64,000 nt of DNA, from contig CP148031.1 in assembly GCA_040500365.1 (NCBI GenBank), forward strand, positions 1,984,001-2,048,000, in the 5' to 3' direction. A model generated the notes under the pieces. That model was not told the origin of the DNA and did no database searches. It worked only from the letters and a program-made list of their open reading frames with translations. Shown in pieces: positions 25,449 to 34,139 of the stretch. The translations under genes and the position numbers were made by a program. The stretch's first letter is position 1, and the number at the start of each line of letters is the position of its first letter. Origin of the DNA: Dehalobacter alkaniphilus. Its GTDB lineage: Bacteria > Bacillota > Desulfitobacteriia > Desulfitobacteriales > Syntrophobotulaceae.

Positions 25449-27627
25449 CGTATGCACCTCCTCGTTTATGCAAAATATTGGTGATGATCCGGAATCCTTT
25501 ATCCTCATCCATCGACATGATGGATTCAGGGTGGAACTGGACTGCCAGAATGTTTTTATCTTTGCTTTCTACTGCCATAACCACACCGTCTTCAGTCCAG
25601 GCCGTAATCTCAAGTTCCGGCGGTACTTTTTCAGCAAACAGCGAATGGTATCTGCCTACTCTTAGATTGGCCAATTTTTTAAAGATTACTGATTCCGAGG
25701 ATATTTTTAACGCCGATTGTTTGCCATGCACCGGTACATCCAATACGCCAAGCTTTCCGTTAAAATATTCGACAATCCCCTGCAGCCCCAGACAGACCCC
25801 AAAGAGAGGAATTCCTTTGTCCAGACAGAGCCCGATTGTTTCCCGGAGTTTAAAATCAGACGGTTTGCCCGGACCCGGGGACAGCACGACCAAATCATAC
25901 CGTTCTTTCTTCAAGGCTTCTCTGGCCAGATGGTGCCGCATCGTGACCACCTGACAGCCGGCTTTACGGAAATAACCGGCCAGTGTATGCACGAAGGAAT
26001 CTTCATGATCAACCAGCAGCACTTGAAAAGGATCAGCCGCATTTTCTTGCCGCGATGAACAAGCTGTGAGCAGATCGTTTCTATTTTCAGTCATACCGGC
26101 TTCCGCATCACCCAATACTTTGAGAAGGGCTTCAGCCTTGACGATCGTTTCTTTTTCTTCCTCTTCGGGAATGGAATCATACAGCAGCGTTGCTCCGACT
26201 CTGACCCCGGCGATCCCGTCTTTTAAGCGGATGGTTCTGAGCGTGAGTCCTGTATTCATCCGGCCGTCAAAACTAAGGATTCCGACTGCCCCGCCGTACC
26301 ACATCCGGTTGGACTCCTCGTGGTCTTCAATCCATTGGACGGCGGCTTTTTTGGGAGCCCCGGTCACTGTTACCGCCCACATATGGGTCATAAAAGCATC
26401 CAAGGCGTCATACCCATCGGCCAGAATCCCCTCGACATGGTCCACGGTATGAATAAGGTGCGAATACATTTCAATCTGGCGCCGTCCCAGCACCTTAACC
26501 GTACCCGGTACACAGATCCTGGATTTGTCGTTGCGGTCGACGTCCGTGCACATCGTAAGTTCGGACTCATCCTTATGGGAGTTCAGCAGCTGACGAATCC
26601 TTTCGGCATCTTCCAGCGCATTGCATCCTCTTTGGATTGTGCCGGATATCGGACAGGTCTCGATTCTTCTGCCTTCGACCCTGACAAACATTTCCGGCGA
26701 GGAACCAATCAGGTGCTCATTGCCAAGATGAATCAGGAACCCATAAGGACTCGGATTAATCTTTGTCAAGTTTTCAAATATTTCCGAAGGCCTGATCTCA
26801 CAGCGCCGGTAAAAGGTATGAGACGGAACGACCTCGAAAAAGTCACCGCGTTTAAAGTACGCTTTAGCAATCCGGACTTTTTCCGCATATCGTCCTTCGG
26901 TATCATTTGATATTTCCTGCGCCGGAATAGTCCGGCCGTCATTTTTTATTCTCCCGGCAGCTGACAGCATCGTTTTGGCCTGACCCAGACTGGAAAGACC
27001 GTCGAATTCAAAATCATACCGAATACGGAAGCAGTCATCCTTCTGATGGTCGATGACAAAGATTTCATCGGGGATAAACAAGACCATATCGGCCTGCGCT
27101 TCATCCCGCGGCCTTTTCAGATGGATGCTTTCAAACTGAAAGATCAGATCATAGCCGAAGCTTCCATATAGACCGAGAAAAGCGTCCAGATCAGAGTAAA
27201 ACGCTTCCAGCAGGCTGCGGACCACAGAAAAAACAGATTTTTGCCTGCTTCTTTGCTCTTCCGGAAAAATTTCCTGACACGGAGCTACCCTGCCCGTTAT
27301 TTTGTGCTGCCCGCGGATCAGGGTTTCCAAATATGTTTCCCGCTTCAGAACGTCATAGATAAATTCCAGCAGGATCAGCCCTTTTTGATCTAACGCCGTT
27401 ATTTCAATATTTCGGCCAAATGTCCGGATCTCGATCGGAGGATTGATAAATCCGATGTCCCAGCGGGTATACCTGCCCGGATATTCAAAGCTGCTGCAAA
27501 AGTAAGCGCCCTGAACATCATTCAGCTCCATGATGATTTTCTCACGATAGGACTTATCAATTTCTTCCGTTACGGAATGAATCAGAAGTCCGCCGCTGGT
27601 GTAATAAGATTTTATTGAAGTATTCAT
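25441..27627 (-). CDS. trpEG: Fused anthranilate synthase, components I and II
   Basis: 728 residues. Residues 1 to about 500 are chorismate-binding component I (SSPEMFVRVEGRRIETCPIS, GAPKKAAVQWIEDHE, RVGATLLYDSIPEEE). From about 530 a class I glutamine amidotransferase follows: VLLVDHEDSFVHTLAGYF, LSPGPGKP, the catalytic Cys in FGVCLGLQG and QFHPES. A single-chain enzyme makes anthranilate from chorismate and glutamine. The fused form is known from rhizobial TrpE(G) and related to PhzE-like enzymes; the surrounding trp genes support the tryptophan role. First gene behind the T-box leader. Confidence 0.93.
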   Translation of the reverse strand: MNTSIKSYYTSGGLLIHSVTEEIDKSYREKIIMELNDVQGAYFCSSFEYPGRYTRWDIGFINPPIEIRTFGRNIEITALDQKGLILLEFIYDVLKRETYLETLIRGQHKITGRVAPCQEIFPEEQRSRQKSVFSVVRSLLEAFYSDLDAFLGLYGSFGYDLIFQFESIHLKRPRDEAQADMVLFIPDEIFVIDHQKDDCFRIRYDFEFDGLSSLGQAKTMLSAAGRIKNDGRTIPAQEISNDTEGRYAEKVRIAKAYFKRGDFFEVVPSHTFYRRCEIRPSEIFENLTKINPSPYGFLIHLGNEHLIGSSPEMFVRVEGRRIETCPISGTIQRGCNALEDAERIRQLLNSHKDESELTMCTDVDRNDKSRICVPGTVKVLGRRQIEMYSHLIHTVDHVEGILADGYDALDAFMTHMWAVTVTGAPKKAAVQWIEDHEESNRMWYGGAVGILSFDGRMNTGLTLRTIRLKDGIAGVRVGATLLYDSIPEEEEKETIVKAEALLKVLGDAEAGMTENRNDLLTACSSRQENAADPFQVLLVDHEDSFVHTLAGYFRKAGCQVVTMRHHLAREALKKERYDLVVLSPGPGKPSDFKLRETIGLCLDKGIPLFGVCLGLQGIVEYFNGKLGVLDVPVHGKQSALKISSESVIFKKLANLRVGRYHSLFAEKVPPELEITAWTEDGVVMAVESKDKNILAVQFHPESIMSMDEDKGFRIITNILHKRGGAYDA

Positions 27628-27776
27628 ATTGATTAGCCTCCCTCGAGCTTGCTATAGAACGCCGCTCCTTGCCATCCTGGTAAAAGCGATGCGCCAAATC
27701 TATCCTTTGGATGCCCGGTAAACATGGTACCTCGCTAATGCGTGGTCTCCGTTCGGCATCAAGTCTTCCGTGAATA

Positions 27777-28058
27777 TAAAAAGCCCCTTATCCCTAGAAA
27801 GGGACAAGAGGCTATATCTCCTGCGGTACCACCCAAATTGGTATATTACTATACCCGCTCAAACATGTACGATCATACACGTCCTGATGATAACGGGTAG
27901 GATTCCCGACGACGCCTACTATCGATGATTTCGGGTCGTACTCATGAGGCCATTCGTCATAAACTTCCCTGCCGCAATCACACCAACCTGCGACTCTCTG
28001 TAATTTTCCGTTCATGATTACTATTCTCAATCTTCGCTTTAAAGCTATGCAGTTATTG
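27777..28058 (-). ncRNA. Trp T-box leader with terminator
   Basis: The T-box GGGTGGTACCGC is at 27834-27823. Stem I shows AGAGAGTCGCAGGTTGGTG and the specifier region GAA-TGG-CCTC with UGG, the Trp codon, at 27952-27950. The terminator stem is AGCCCCTTATCCCT (27782-27795) with AGGGACAAGAGGCT (27800-27813), then a T-run. Uncharged tRNA-Trp should pair with UGG and stabilise the antiterminator, switching on the trp operon. Confidence 0.93.
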
Positions 28059-28064
28059 TAAATC

Positions 28065-28093
28065 ATTATATACAAATGCTTTTTATTTAGCAA
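28065..28093 (-). promoter_or_regulatory. Sigma-A promoter of the trp operon
   Basis: TTGCTA (28093-28088), exactly 17 bases, then a perfect TATAAT (28070-28065). Transcription should begin near 28058, just before T-box stem I. Confidence 0.85.
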
Positions 28094-28198
28094 GTGAATT
28101 CACAAAAATTATTTTGAAACATTCGGTTATGCCGGTCATATATATAGTATTAGGTGATACCAGTTATCATTATTTTATTATTTAAGGAGTGAACAGCT

Positions 28199-30040
28199 TT
28201 GTGCGGAATTACAGGCTGGCTGGATTGGACGCAGGATCTGTCGGAATCCGGCCCAATCATTGACAGAATGGTCGACACCCTTACCCCCCGCGGTCCTGAT
28301 GCTCGGGGAAAATGGCTTTATCCCGAAATTGCTTTGGGCCACAGCAGGCTGGCGGTTGTAGATATTGAAGGAGGAAAACAACCCATGACCCGCTGGCGCG
28401 GCGGCTGGGCCTATACGATTACTTATAACGGAGAATTGTATAACACCGAAGAAGTCCGCCAGGCTCTCTCAGCGAAAGGGTATTCCTTCCAAGGGCATTC
28501 TGATACGGAAGTCCTGCTTCTGTCTTATCTGGAATGGGGCGTGGATTGCGTTCAGAAACTCAATGGCATTTTCGCGTTTGGGATCTGGGACTGCCGAGAA
28601 AAGTCTCTCTTTCTGGCCCGGGACAGAATGGGCGTTAAACCGCTGTTTTATTATCACAAATACCCGTCGTTCATTTTTGCTTCAGAACTTAAAGCGCTGC
28701 TTGCCCATCCGGATATCCCTGCGGTCATTGACCGTGAAGGCCTCGCCGAACTTTTTATGATTGCCCCGGCCAGGACTCCGGGTTTTGGTGTTATTAAAAA
28801 CATTTGTGAACTGAAACCCGGATACGCGATGCTGGTTAAGTTTGAAGGGATGAGACAGTGGCCGTACTGGCAGCTTGAAAACAAACCTCATACAGATGAT
28901 ATCCGAACAACGGTTGATCATGTTCGCGAGCTGGTCATCGATGCCATTTCCCGTCAGCTTGTCTCCGATGTTCCCCTCGGGACTTTATTGTCCGGAGGTC
29001 TGGATTCCAGTATCATAACGGCTATCGCTGCCAAGAAGTATCAGGCTGAAGGAAAAATCCTCCCCACGTTCTCTATTGACTACATCGCCAACGACAAATA
29101 TTTTCAAGCAAATGACTACCAGCCGGATCCGGATGCTCCATGGGTGCGTAAAATGGCCAATTACTTCAACACCAACCACCATAATCTGTTTCTGGATACT
29201 GCAGAACTGGTCGAAGCTTTGACAGACGCTGCCGCAGCCAGAGACCTGCCGGGTATGGCCGATGTTGATTCTTCCCTGCTGCTGTTCAGCCGGAGAATCA
29301 AAGAGTCGGTAACGGTCGGACTTTCCGGGGAATGCGCAGATGAAGTTTTTGGCGGATATCCGTGGTTTCACCGGGATGATCTTAAAAATGCAGATACCTT
29401 TCCGTGGTCAACGGACCTTCAAACCCGCCTCCAGATCCTATCACCGGAAATTCTCCAGATCATCGCACCTTTAGATTATGTAAGAGAGCGCTACCGGGAA
29501 GCCGTTTCAGAAGTTCCCGTTTCGGGGACCGGGAACGCCAAAGCAGACAAAGATAAACGAATCAGTTACCTGACTTTGACCAGATTCATGCCCACCCTGC
29601 TTGACCGCAAAGACAGAATGACGATGGCTTCCGGTCTGGAAGTCCGCGTGCCTTTCTGTGACCACCGGATTGTTGAATATGTCTGGAATATTCCGTGGGA
29701 AATGAAGTACTGGCAAAATCGCGAAAAAGGCCTTTTGCGAACCGCCCTGGAAGGCATCCTTCCTGAAGATGTTCTATGGCGGCGCAAAAGCCCTTACCCC
29801 AAAACCCACCATCCCCAATTCCTGGAGATGGTCACCGGCAGACTTCGTACTGTTCTGGAAGACTCTGCCTCACCGCTGTATGAGTTAGTGAATAAAAAAC
29901 AGCTTCAGGACTTAATGGCCAACCCGTCATCCGATGCCAATCGACCATGGTTCGGTCAGCTGATGGACACACCCAGACTTTTTGCTTTTCTGCTGCAGCT
30001 GGATTTCTGGTTCAAAAAATATAAGATCAGCATCATCTGA
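28199..30040 (+). CDS. asnB: Asparagine synthetase, glutamine-hydrolysing
   Basis: 613 residues. Start is TTG at 28199 (AAGGAGTG upstream), which places Cys at position 2 as the N-terminal nucleophile of the glutaminase domain (MCGITGW). The C-terminal synthetase domain has the PP-loop LLSGGLDSS and SGECADEVFGGYPW. It amidates aspartate using glutamine and ATP. The N-terminal Cys argues strongly for this start. Monocistronic, divergent from the trp operon. Confidence 0.93.
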   Translation: MCGITGWLDWTQDLSESGPIIDRMVDTLTPRGPDARGKWLYPEIALGHSRLAVVDIEGGKQPMTRWRGGWAYTITYNGELYNTEEVRQALSAKGYSFQGHSDTEVLLLSYLEWGVDCVQKLNGIFAFGIWDCREKSLFLARDRMGVKPLFYYHKYPSFIFASELKALLAHPDIPAVIDREGLAELFMIAPARTPGFGVIKNICELKPGYAMLVKFEGMRQWPYWQLENKPHTDDIRTTVDHVRELVIDAISRQLVSDVPLGTLLSGGLDSSIITAIAAKKYQAEGKILPTFSIDYIANDKYFQANDYQPDPDAPWVRKMANYFNTNHHNLFLDTAELVEALTDAAAARDLPGMADVDSSLLLFSRRIKESVTVGLSGECADEVFGGYPWFHRDDLKNADTFPWSTDLQTRLQILSPEILQIIAPLDYVRERYREAVSEVPVSGTGNAKADKDKRISYLTLTRFMPTLLDRKDRMTMASGLEVRVPFCDHRIVEYVWNIPWEMKYWQNREKGLLRTALEGILPEDVLWRRKSPYPKTHHPQFLEMVTGRLRTVLEDSASPLYELVNKKQLQDLMANPSSDANRPWFGQLMDTPRLFAFLLQLDFWFKKYKISII

Positions 30041-30174
30041 TCTTCAGAGGAAATTATACAGGCGGTTACATCGAAGAGGCCATAATGCCTAAACGTAGCG
30101 CTTTTGCTATTCAGAATTCGCCAAGATTCGGATCCCGTATTCTGCATACGATCGCTTAAATACGCGAAATTTAA

Positions 30175-30277
30175 CGTCATGTAGTCTATCCGCGGCCAAG
30201 CGTAGCCCGGATGGCGAAGCGCGGCTATTTGTGCCAGGGAGGGCACAACAGCCGAAGAGCGGTTAGGGTACATGACG
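30175..30277. repeat. Structured intergenic element after asnB
   Basis: CGTCATGTA at 30175-30183 is the exact complement of TACATGACG at 30269-30277, and partial pairing extends inward. The interior is G+C-rich with small inverted repeats such as GTGCC-AGGGA-GGGCAC. The base composition differs from the surrounding intergenic DNA. It could be an RNA element or a dispersed palindromic repeat; nothing specific is recognised. Confidence 0.4.
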
Positions 30278-30308
30278 CAACCCCAAATATCGTGTTAACA
30301 AAATAATT

Positions 30309-30355
30309 AACTGCCTCGCGGAGAACATTTGCTTTATTCTTCTCCGGAGGCAGTT
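30309..30355 (-). terminator. Terminator of the ParM-like operon
   Basis: AACTGCCTC (30309-30317) pairs with GAGGCAGTT (30347-30355), with inner pairing of GGAGAA and TTCTCC. The stop codon at 30334 lies inside it. A T-rich tract follows on the minus strand. Confidence 0.7.
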
Positions 30356-30843
30356 TGACTTTTTCGGACAAATTCAATAACTTTTTCATCATCCTCTTCA
30401 CCGATGACATTCGCAAGCAGGAAGTCAAGACCCGGCAGTGAGGTCTTGGGCCTTGCCTCACCGGTCTGCAGCAATTCTTCCACGCGTACAAGATCAAAAT
30501 CCACCTCGGGTCTGGGATTTCCCCTGCTCTGAGAAATACCGTTCATTAACGGCCGCATGACTTTTTCATCCGCAGCAGCAATCGTGTTGTAGCCCAGCTC
30601 CTCTATGGCCACCTCATTCATCAGCGGGCTTTGACCGGCGCTCTTATCAAGCCGCAGAACGTTATTTTGCCTTGCCCAATGATCCTGAGAATTTCTGGAC
30701 TCGTTGTTTTGGACAATCGCAGTTTTCAGGGCGTTTTTGACAAAAGCAGACCGTTCCTCCGGAGGGATCTGCGAAAGAACCCTCCAGAGCTCAAAATCTT
30801 CATTTTCAGAAATATAGAGTACAAGATGACCTGTTGTTTTCAT
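30334..30843 (-). CDS. Small partner protein of a ParM-like actin
   Basis: 169 residues, predicted mostly helical and charged, with no recognised domain. The N-terminal part (residues 10-45, ENEDFELWRVLSQIPPEERS) resembles the short N-terminal helix-rich region of adaptor proteins encoded after parM/stbA genes. Its start overlaps the stop of the actin-like gene by one base (ATGA-type), and a terminator follows at once, making a two-gene operon. A ParR/StbB-like role is inferred from position and size. Confidence 0.55.
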   Translation of the reverse strand: MKTTGHLVLYISENEDFELWRVLSQIPPEERSAFVKNALKTAIVQNNESRNSQDHWARQNNVLRLDKSAGQSPLMNEVAIEELGYNTIAAADEKVMRPLMNGISQSRGNPRPEVDFDLVRVEELLQTGEARPKTSLPGLDFLLANVIGEEDDEKVIEFVRKSQTASGEE

Positions 30844-31949
30844 TATTCAACATTTACTTTCCTGGTAAGATTATTGACCAGGTTTGCGGCCATAATCCGG
30901 AAACCTGCTGCATTTCCAAACTGAGGATCGTCAATCAGAACCTTATTTTCCAGATTCAGATATTCAAAGATCATCTCCCCAACTTTACCGGCGACAAGAA
31001 TTGTATGAATCCTGCCGGCCATCGGTTTCAGCGTCTTCATAATTTCCCTGGAAATATCAGCGGCCAGTTGGGCCAGCATCTTCTTCATGACAGGATTAAG
31101 GTCAATTGCTCCGTTATTCCACGGATATAATCCTTTATTCACTCTGAAAATTTTATCAAGTTCCTTGTCATCCGTCTCGATCGGGTTGGTATGGTTCATG
31201 GTCATTTCTTTGAGTTTTTCAGCTACTCCGGCATAGGCCCATTGCAGCCCCTTCTCAATACTGAATGAATTCGGCGGATCAAGCATAATGCCATCGTAAA
31301 ATGTGGCAATATCCGTGGTTCTGAAACCAGGATCTATGACAACGACATAACCGCCGAAAAGCTTCGGATTGGTCGGTTTGCCGTCTTCAGTCAGTGTTTC
31401 CTTGATGAATACGCCGTAACTTTGAGGCAGCACTCTCGAACGGAGAATGTTCATACTGCGCGTTTGTCCCTTGAATGTGCCGGACAGAAAAGTCACAGAA
31501 AAAGAACCCTTTAATTCCGCCTCGTATTTGTCTTTCAGAGAGGCGTAGAATTTGACAGGAACCCCGGTTCCGAGATAGATGTTCGTCTTAGGATAAGGCT
31601 GGGCCAAAGCTAAGCCCACGATCAGCAAAGACATCGCTTCTTCGTCCGTAGATTTATCTTCATCCCAACAATAATGAGCTTCTTTGGGATTCAGACTCTC
31701 GGCCAGGCTTCCCATAAAATAATGCCGTTCTACGCCGCTGGAATTATTTCTGACAATGACATCAAGAGAAGCGATTTGTTTATCGAGATCCGATCCTTTT
31801 TCAAGCTCAGTTCTGCCCAAGGTTGAGAAAATTCTCTCATTACCGTTACAGATGACTGCAGGAAATAATATCTTCGTATCGCCAATATCGAGCTTTATGG
31901 CGCCAAAACCAGGATCTGCACCAGCAACCAGTATGTCGTTTTCGAACAC
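30843..31949 (-). CDS. ParM/StbA-family actin-like ATPase
   Basis: 368 residues. Actin-fold nucleotide motifs are visible: phosphate 1 (GADPGFGAIKLD), phosphate 2 (VVVIDPGFRTTDIATFYDG), and an adenosine-type motif (ILVAGKVGEMIF). It belongs to the plasmid segregation ParM/StbA/Alp7A group, whose filaments push or pull DNA. No replication gene or plasmid feature lies nearby, and the flanks are housekeeping, so this appears to be a chromosomal copy. The operon partner is the downstream small protein. Candidate roles are segregation of an integrated element or a cytoskeletal function. Confidence 0.82.
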   Translation of the reverse strand: MFENDILVAGADPGFGAIKLDIGDTKILFPAVICNGNERIFSTLGRTELEKGSDLDKQIASLDVIVRNNSSGVERHYFMGSLAESLNPKEAHYCWDEDKSTDEEAMSLLIVGLALAQPYPKTNIYLGTGVPVKFYASLKDKYEAELKGSFSVTFLSGTFKGQTRSMNILRSRVLPQSYGVFIKETLTEDGKPTNPKLFGGYVVVIDPGFRTTDIATFYDGIMLDPPNSFSIEKGLQWAYAGVAEKLKEMTMNHTNPIETDDKELDKIFRVNKGLYPWNNGAIDLNPVMKKMLAQLAADISREIMKTLKPMAGRIHTILVAGKVGEMIFEYLNLENKVLIDDPQFGNAAGFRIMAANLVNNLTRKVNVE

Positions 31950-32175
31950 GTGCTTTCCTCCTTATTCTACAAAAAATATGAATTTCCAAATTAATTCTAT
32001 CATTCTATTCATTGTATATCAAAACAAAGTTCTTGGGAAGATTTTAAACACTCCATTTTCTTGATTTTTTTGGTAATCACATGGCATTTTCCTCATAACT
32101 TTCAGGAAATTGAGAATAAATTGCCCGGACAGGGAAAAAATTAATAGAGATATTGGCCGAAAGGAGCACACGCCA

Positions 32176-32859
32176 TTGCTGATCGGTATTGTTCGAACGA
32201 TTATCCTCTATTTGATTATTGTCCTCGTCTTAAGAGTCATGGGCAAAAGACAAATTGGTCAGCTCCAGCCTTTTGAGCTGGTCATCATTCTGATGATTTC
32301 CGAACTTGCCGTTATCCCGAGTCAGGATTCCGGTATTCCGCTGGTGGCGGGCTTATTTCCGGTCCTGATCCTGCTTTTGCTTGGCCTGGCCATTTCGGAA
32401 ATCGCTTTAAAGTATGAAAAAGCCCGCGGAATTATCTGCGGTAAACCGACGATCCTGATCAATAAAGGACAAATCCTCGAAGCCGAGCTTCGGAAACTTC
32501 GCTACAACCTCAGTGACCTGCTTGAACAGCTCCGGGCTAAAAATCTGCCTAACATCGCCGATGTTGAATATGCGATTCTAGAAACCAACGGTCAGCTTAG
32601 TGTTATCCCCAAAACAGGCAAACGTCCGGTGAATATGCAGGATTTGAAGCTGCAGGTAATCGCTGAAGGTCTGCCTTTAGCCTTGATCATGGACGGTAAG
32701 CTCCAGCAAAAGAATCTGGAGAAATCGGGTGTCAATATTCAATGGCTGAATAAGGAACTGACCAAAGCAAATGTTCCGGATATTAAGAAGGTGTTTTTTG
32801 CGAGCATCGACTCCCAGCGCAAGCTCTATATTCAGCCAAAAGCAGACCCAAACAAATAA
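32176..32859 (+). CDS. DUF421 (YetF/YcaP-type) membrane protein
   Basis: About 227 residues. Three membrane helices at the N-terminus include LRVMGKRQIGQLQPFELVI, the DUF421 signature, followed by a cytoplasmic alpha/beta domain with CGKPTILINKG and LRYNLSDLLEQLR. YetF-type proteins occur widely in spore-formers; some affect germination or drug tolerance. AAAGGAG is 9 bases before the TTG at 32176; the longer reading to 32110 adds unrelated polar residues. Confidence 0.82.
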   Translation: MLIGIVRTIILYLIIVLVLRVMGKRQIGQLQPFELVIILMISELAVIPSQDSGIPLVAGLFPVLILLLLGLAISEIALKYEKARGIICGKPTILINKGQILEAELRKLRYNLSDLLEQLRAKNLPNIADVEYAILETNGQLSVIPKTGKRPVNMQDLKLQVIAEGLPLALIMDGKLQQKNLEKSGVNIQWLNKELTKANVPDIKKVFFASIDSQRKLYIQPKADPNK

Positions 32860-32898
32860 TTCCAAATAAATATTCTCTTTAGGGAAGGAGGAGACAGC

Positions 32899-33279
32899 AT
32901 GCGTTCGACGCTCACCATTATCTTGGGTTTCGTGATTCTAATCGGATCGACCTTATGGGTGGCCGACAGGATCGATTCTACTTCCGGCGCTGTTCTGGAT
33001 AATCTGAATCAGGTCGAGCTTCTGATCGCCTCTGATAAATGGGACGAAGCCTCCCTAAAGATACAGCAAACCTATGATCATTGGACCAAACTGCACGATT
33101 GGTGGTCCATTTTTCTCAATCACAGTATCCTGAATAATATAGAAATCTCCTACAAACGCCTTTCCCAATACGTTAAGTACAAAGAAAAAAGCCATTCCAT
33201 GGCTGAATTGAATACCCTGACTTTCCTGTTGCAGGAGGTCCCAAAATCAGAAACACTGAAGTTAAATAACATTTTGTAA
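32899..33279 (+). CDS. DUF4363 family protein
   Basis: 126 residues: an N-terminal membrane helix or signal anchor, then a helical domain with LIASDKWDEASLKIQQ and WWSIFLNHSILNNIEIS, the DUF4363 pattern. DUF421 and DUF4363 genes are commonly adjacent in Firmicutes. GGAAGGAGG precedes the ATG. Function unknown. Confidence 0.75.
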   Translation: MRSTLTIILGFVILIGSTLWVADRIDSTSGAVLDNLNQVELLIASDKWDEASLKIQQTYDHWTKLHDWWSIFLNHSILNNIEISYKRLSQYVKYKEKSHSMAELNTLTFLLQEVPKSETLKLNNIL

Positions 33280-33323
33280 AAGTTAAACGATCAGACTTGT
33301 TCAAAACTGCGGGGCTAACAAAT

Positions 33324-34139
33324 ATGAACTGGCATAGCTTTTTCCGGAAGTATGTTCGGATCATCTCCATCAATGAATTATTTGCGCTTAGCGGACAGGT
33401 CGCCTACTACATCATCCTGTCCTTCTTTCCGTTTGTTATTTTTCTTCTGACCCTGGTCGGTTTTCTGAACATTAGCAATGCTGAGTTTTTCAGCAGTTTT
33501 AAGTTCCTGCTGCCTGCGGAAACCGTCCAAATGGTTGAAACCATTGTCAATGAGGTCTTCAGCGTTCGCAGCAGCCCTGCTTTGCTTGTCTTAAGCATGA
33601 TTGGCGCTCTGTGGGCATCGTTGAATGGTATCAATGCCTTGATGAGAGGAGCCGGCAAAGCCTACGGTCTTCAGGAAACCTGGTCGTTTTTTCGTTTAAA
33701 ACTTTCGGCTTTGCTTTTTTTTGTTATCGTTGCGCTGGCTATTGTTGGTTCATTCCTGGTATTAATCTTCGGTCAAAAACTGGCCAATATTTTTGTCTAT
33801 CTTTTAGGGCCGGACAATATATTTCCGCTCATCTGGCAGAACCTTCGCCTGCTTATCCAGCTTATTTTTCTGATTATGATCTTCATCCTGCTGAATATCA
33901 TCGCAACCCACAACAAATATCCGATCCGGAGTTACTTTGCTGGTTCGTTATTTTCCGCAGGCGGATGGATTATTATTTCTCTGGCCTTTGCCTATTACGT
34001 GAATCATTTCAACAGCTATACCCTGGCCTACGGAAGCATTGCAGGCATCATCATTCTTCTGTTGTGGCTGTACTGGAGCTGTGTTATACTCCTGCTCGGC
34101 AGCGCACTGAATGCTGCGTTAATTGACAGGGCTAATTAA
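33324..34139 (+). CDS. YihY/BrkB family inner membrane protein
   Basis: 271 residues with six membrane helices and the family motifs AYYIILSFFPFVIFLL and WKxx-type SxNGINALMRGAGKAYG region. The C-terminus carries AYYVNHFNSYTLAYGSIAG, typical of YihY. Once misannotated as RNase BN; the true role is unknown. GGGG is 9 bases before the ATG at 33324. The 3' end overlaps the convergent lysA by 8 bases. Confidence 0.87.
   Translation: MNWHSFFRKYVRIISINELFALSGQVAYYIILSFFPFVIFLLTLVGFLNISNAEFFSSFKFLLPAETVQMVETIVNEVFSVRSSPALLVLSMIGALWASLNGINALMRGAGKAYGLQETWSFFRLKLSALLFFVIVALAIVGSFLVLIFGQKLANIFVYLLGPDNIFPLIWQNLRLLIQLIFLIMIFILLNIIATHNKYPIRSYFAGSLFSAGGWIIISLAFAYYVNHFNSYTLAYGSIAGIIILLLWLYWSCVILLLGSALNAALIDRAN

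Noticed and set aside
27812..28093. 93-codon frame on the minus strand
   Set aside because: It is a chance reading through the Trp T-box leader; the conserved T-box and specifier explain the sequence.
30225..30497. 90-codon minus-strand frame overlapping the ParM partner gene
   Set aside because: It is out of frame with the real gene and crosses its terminator hairpin.
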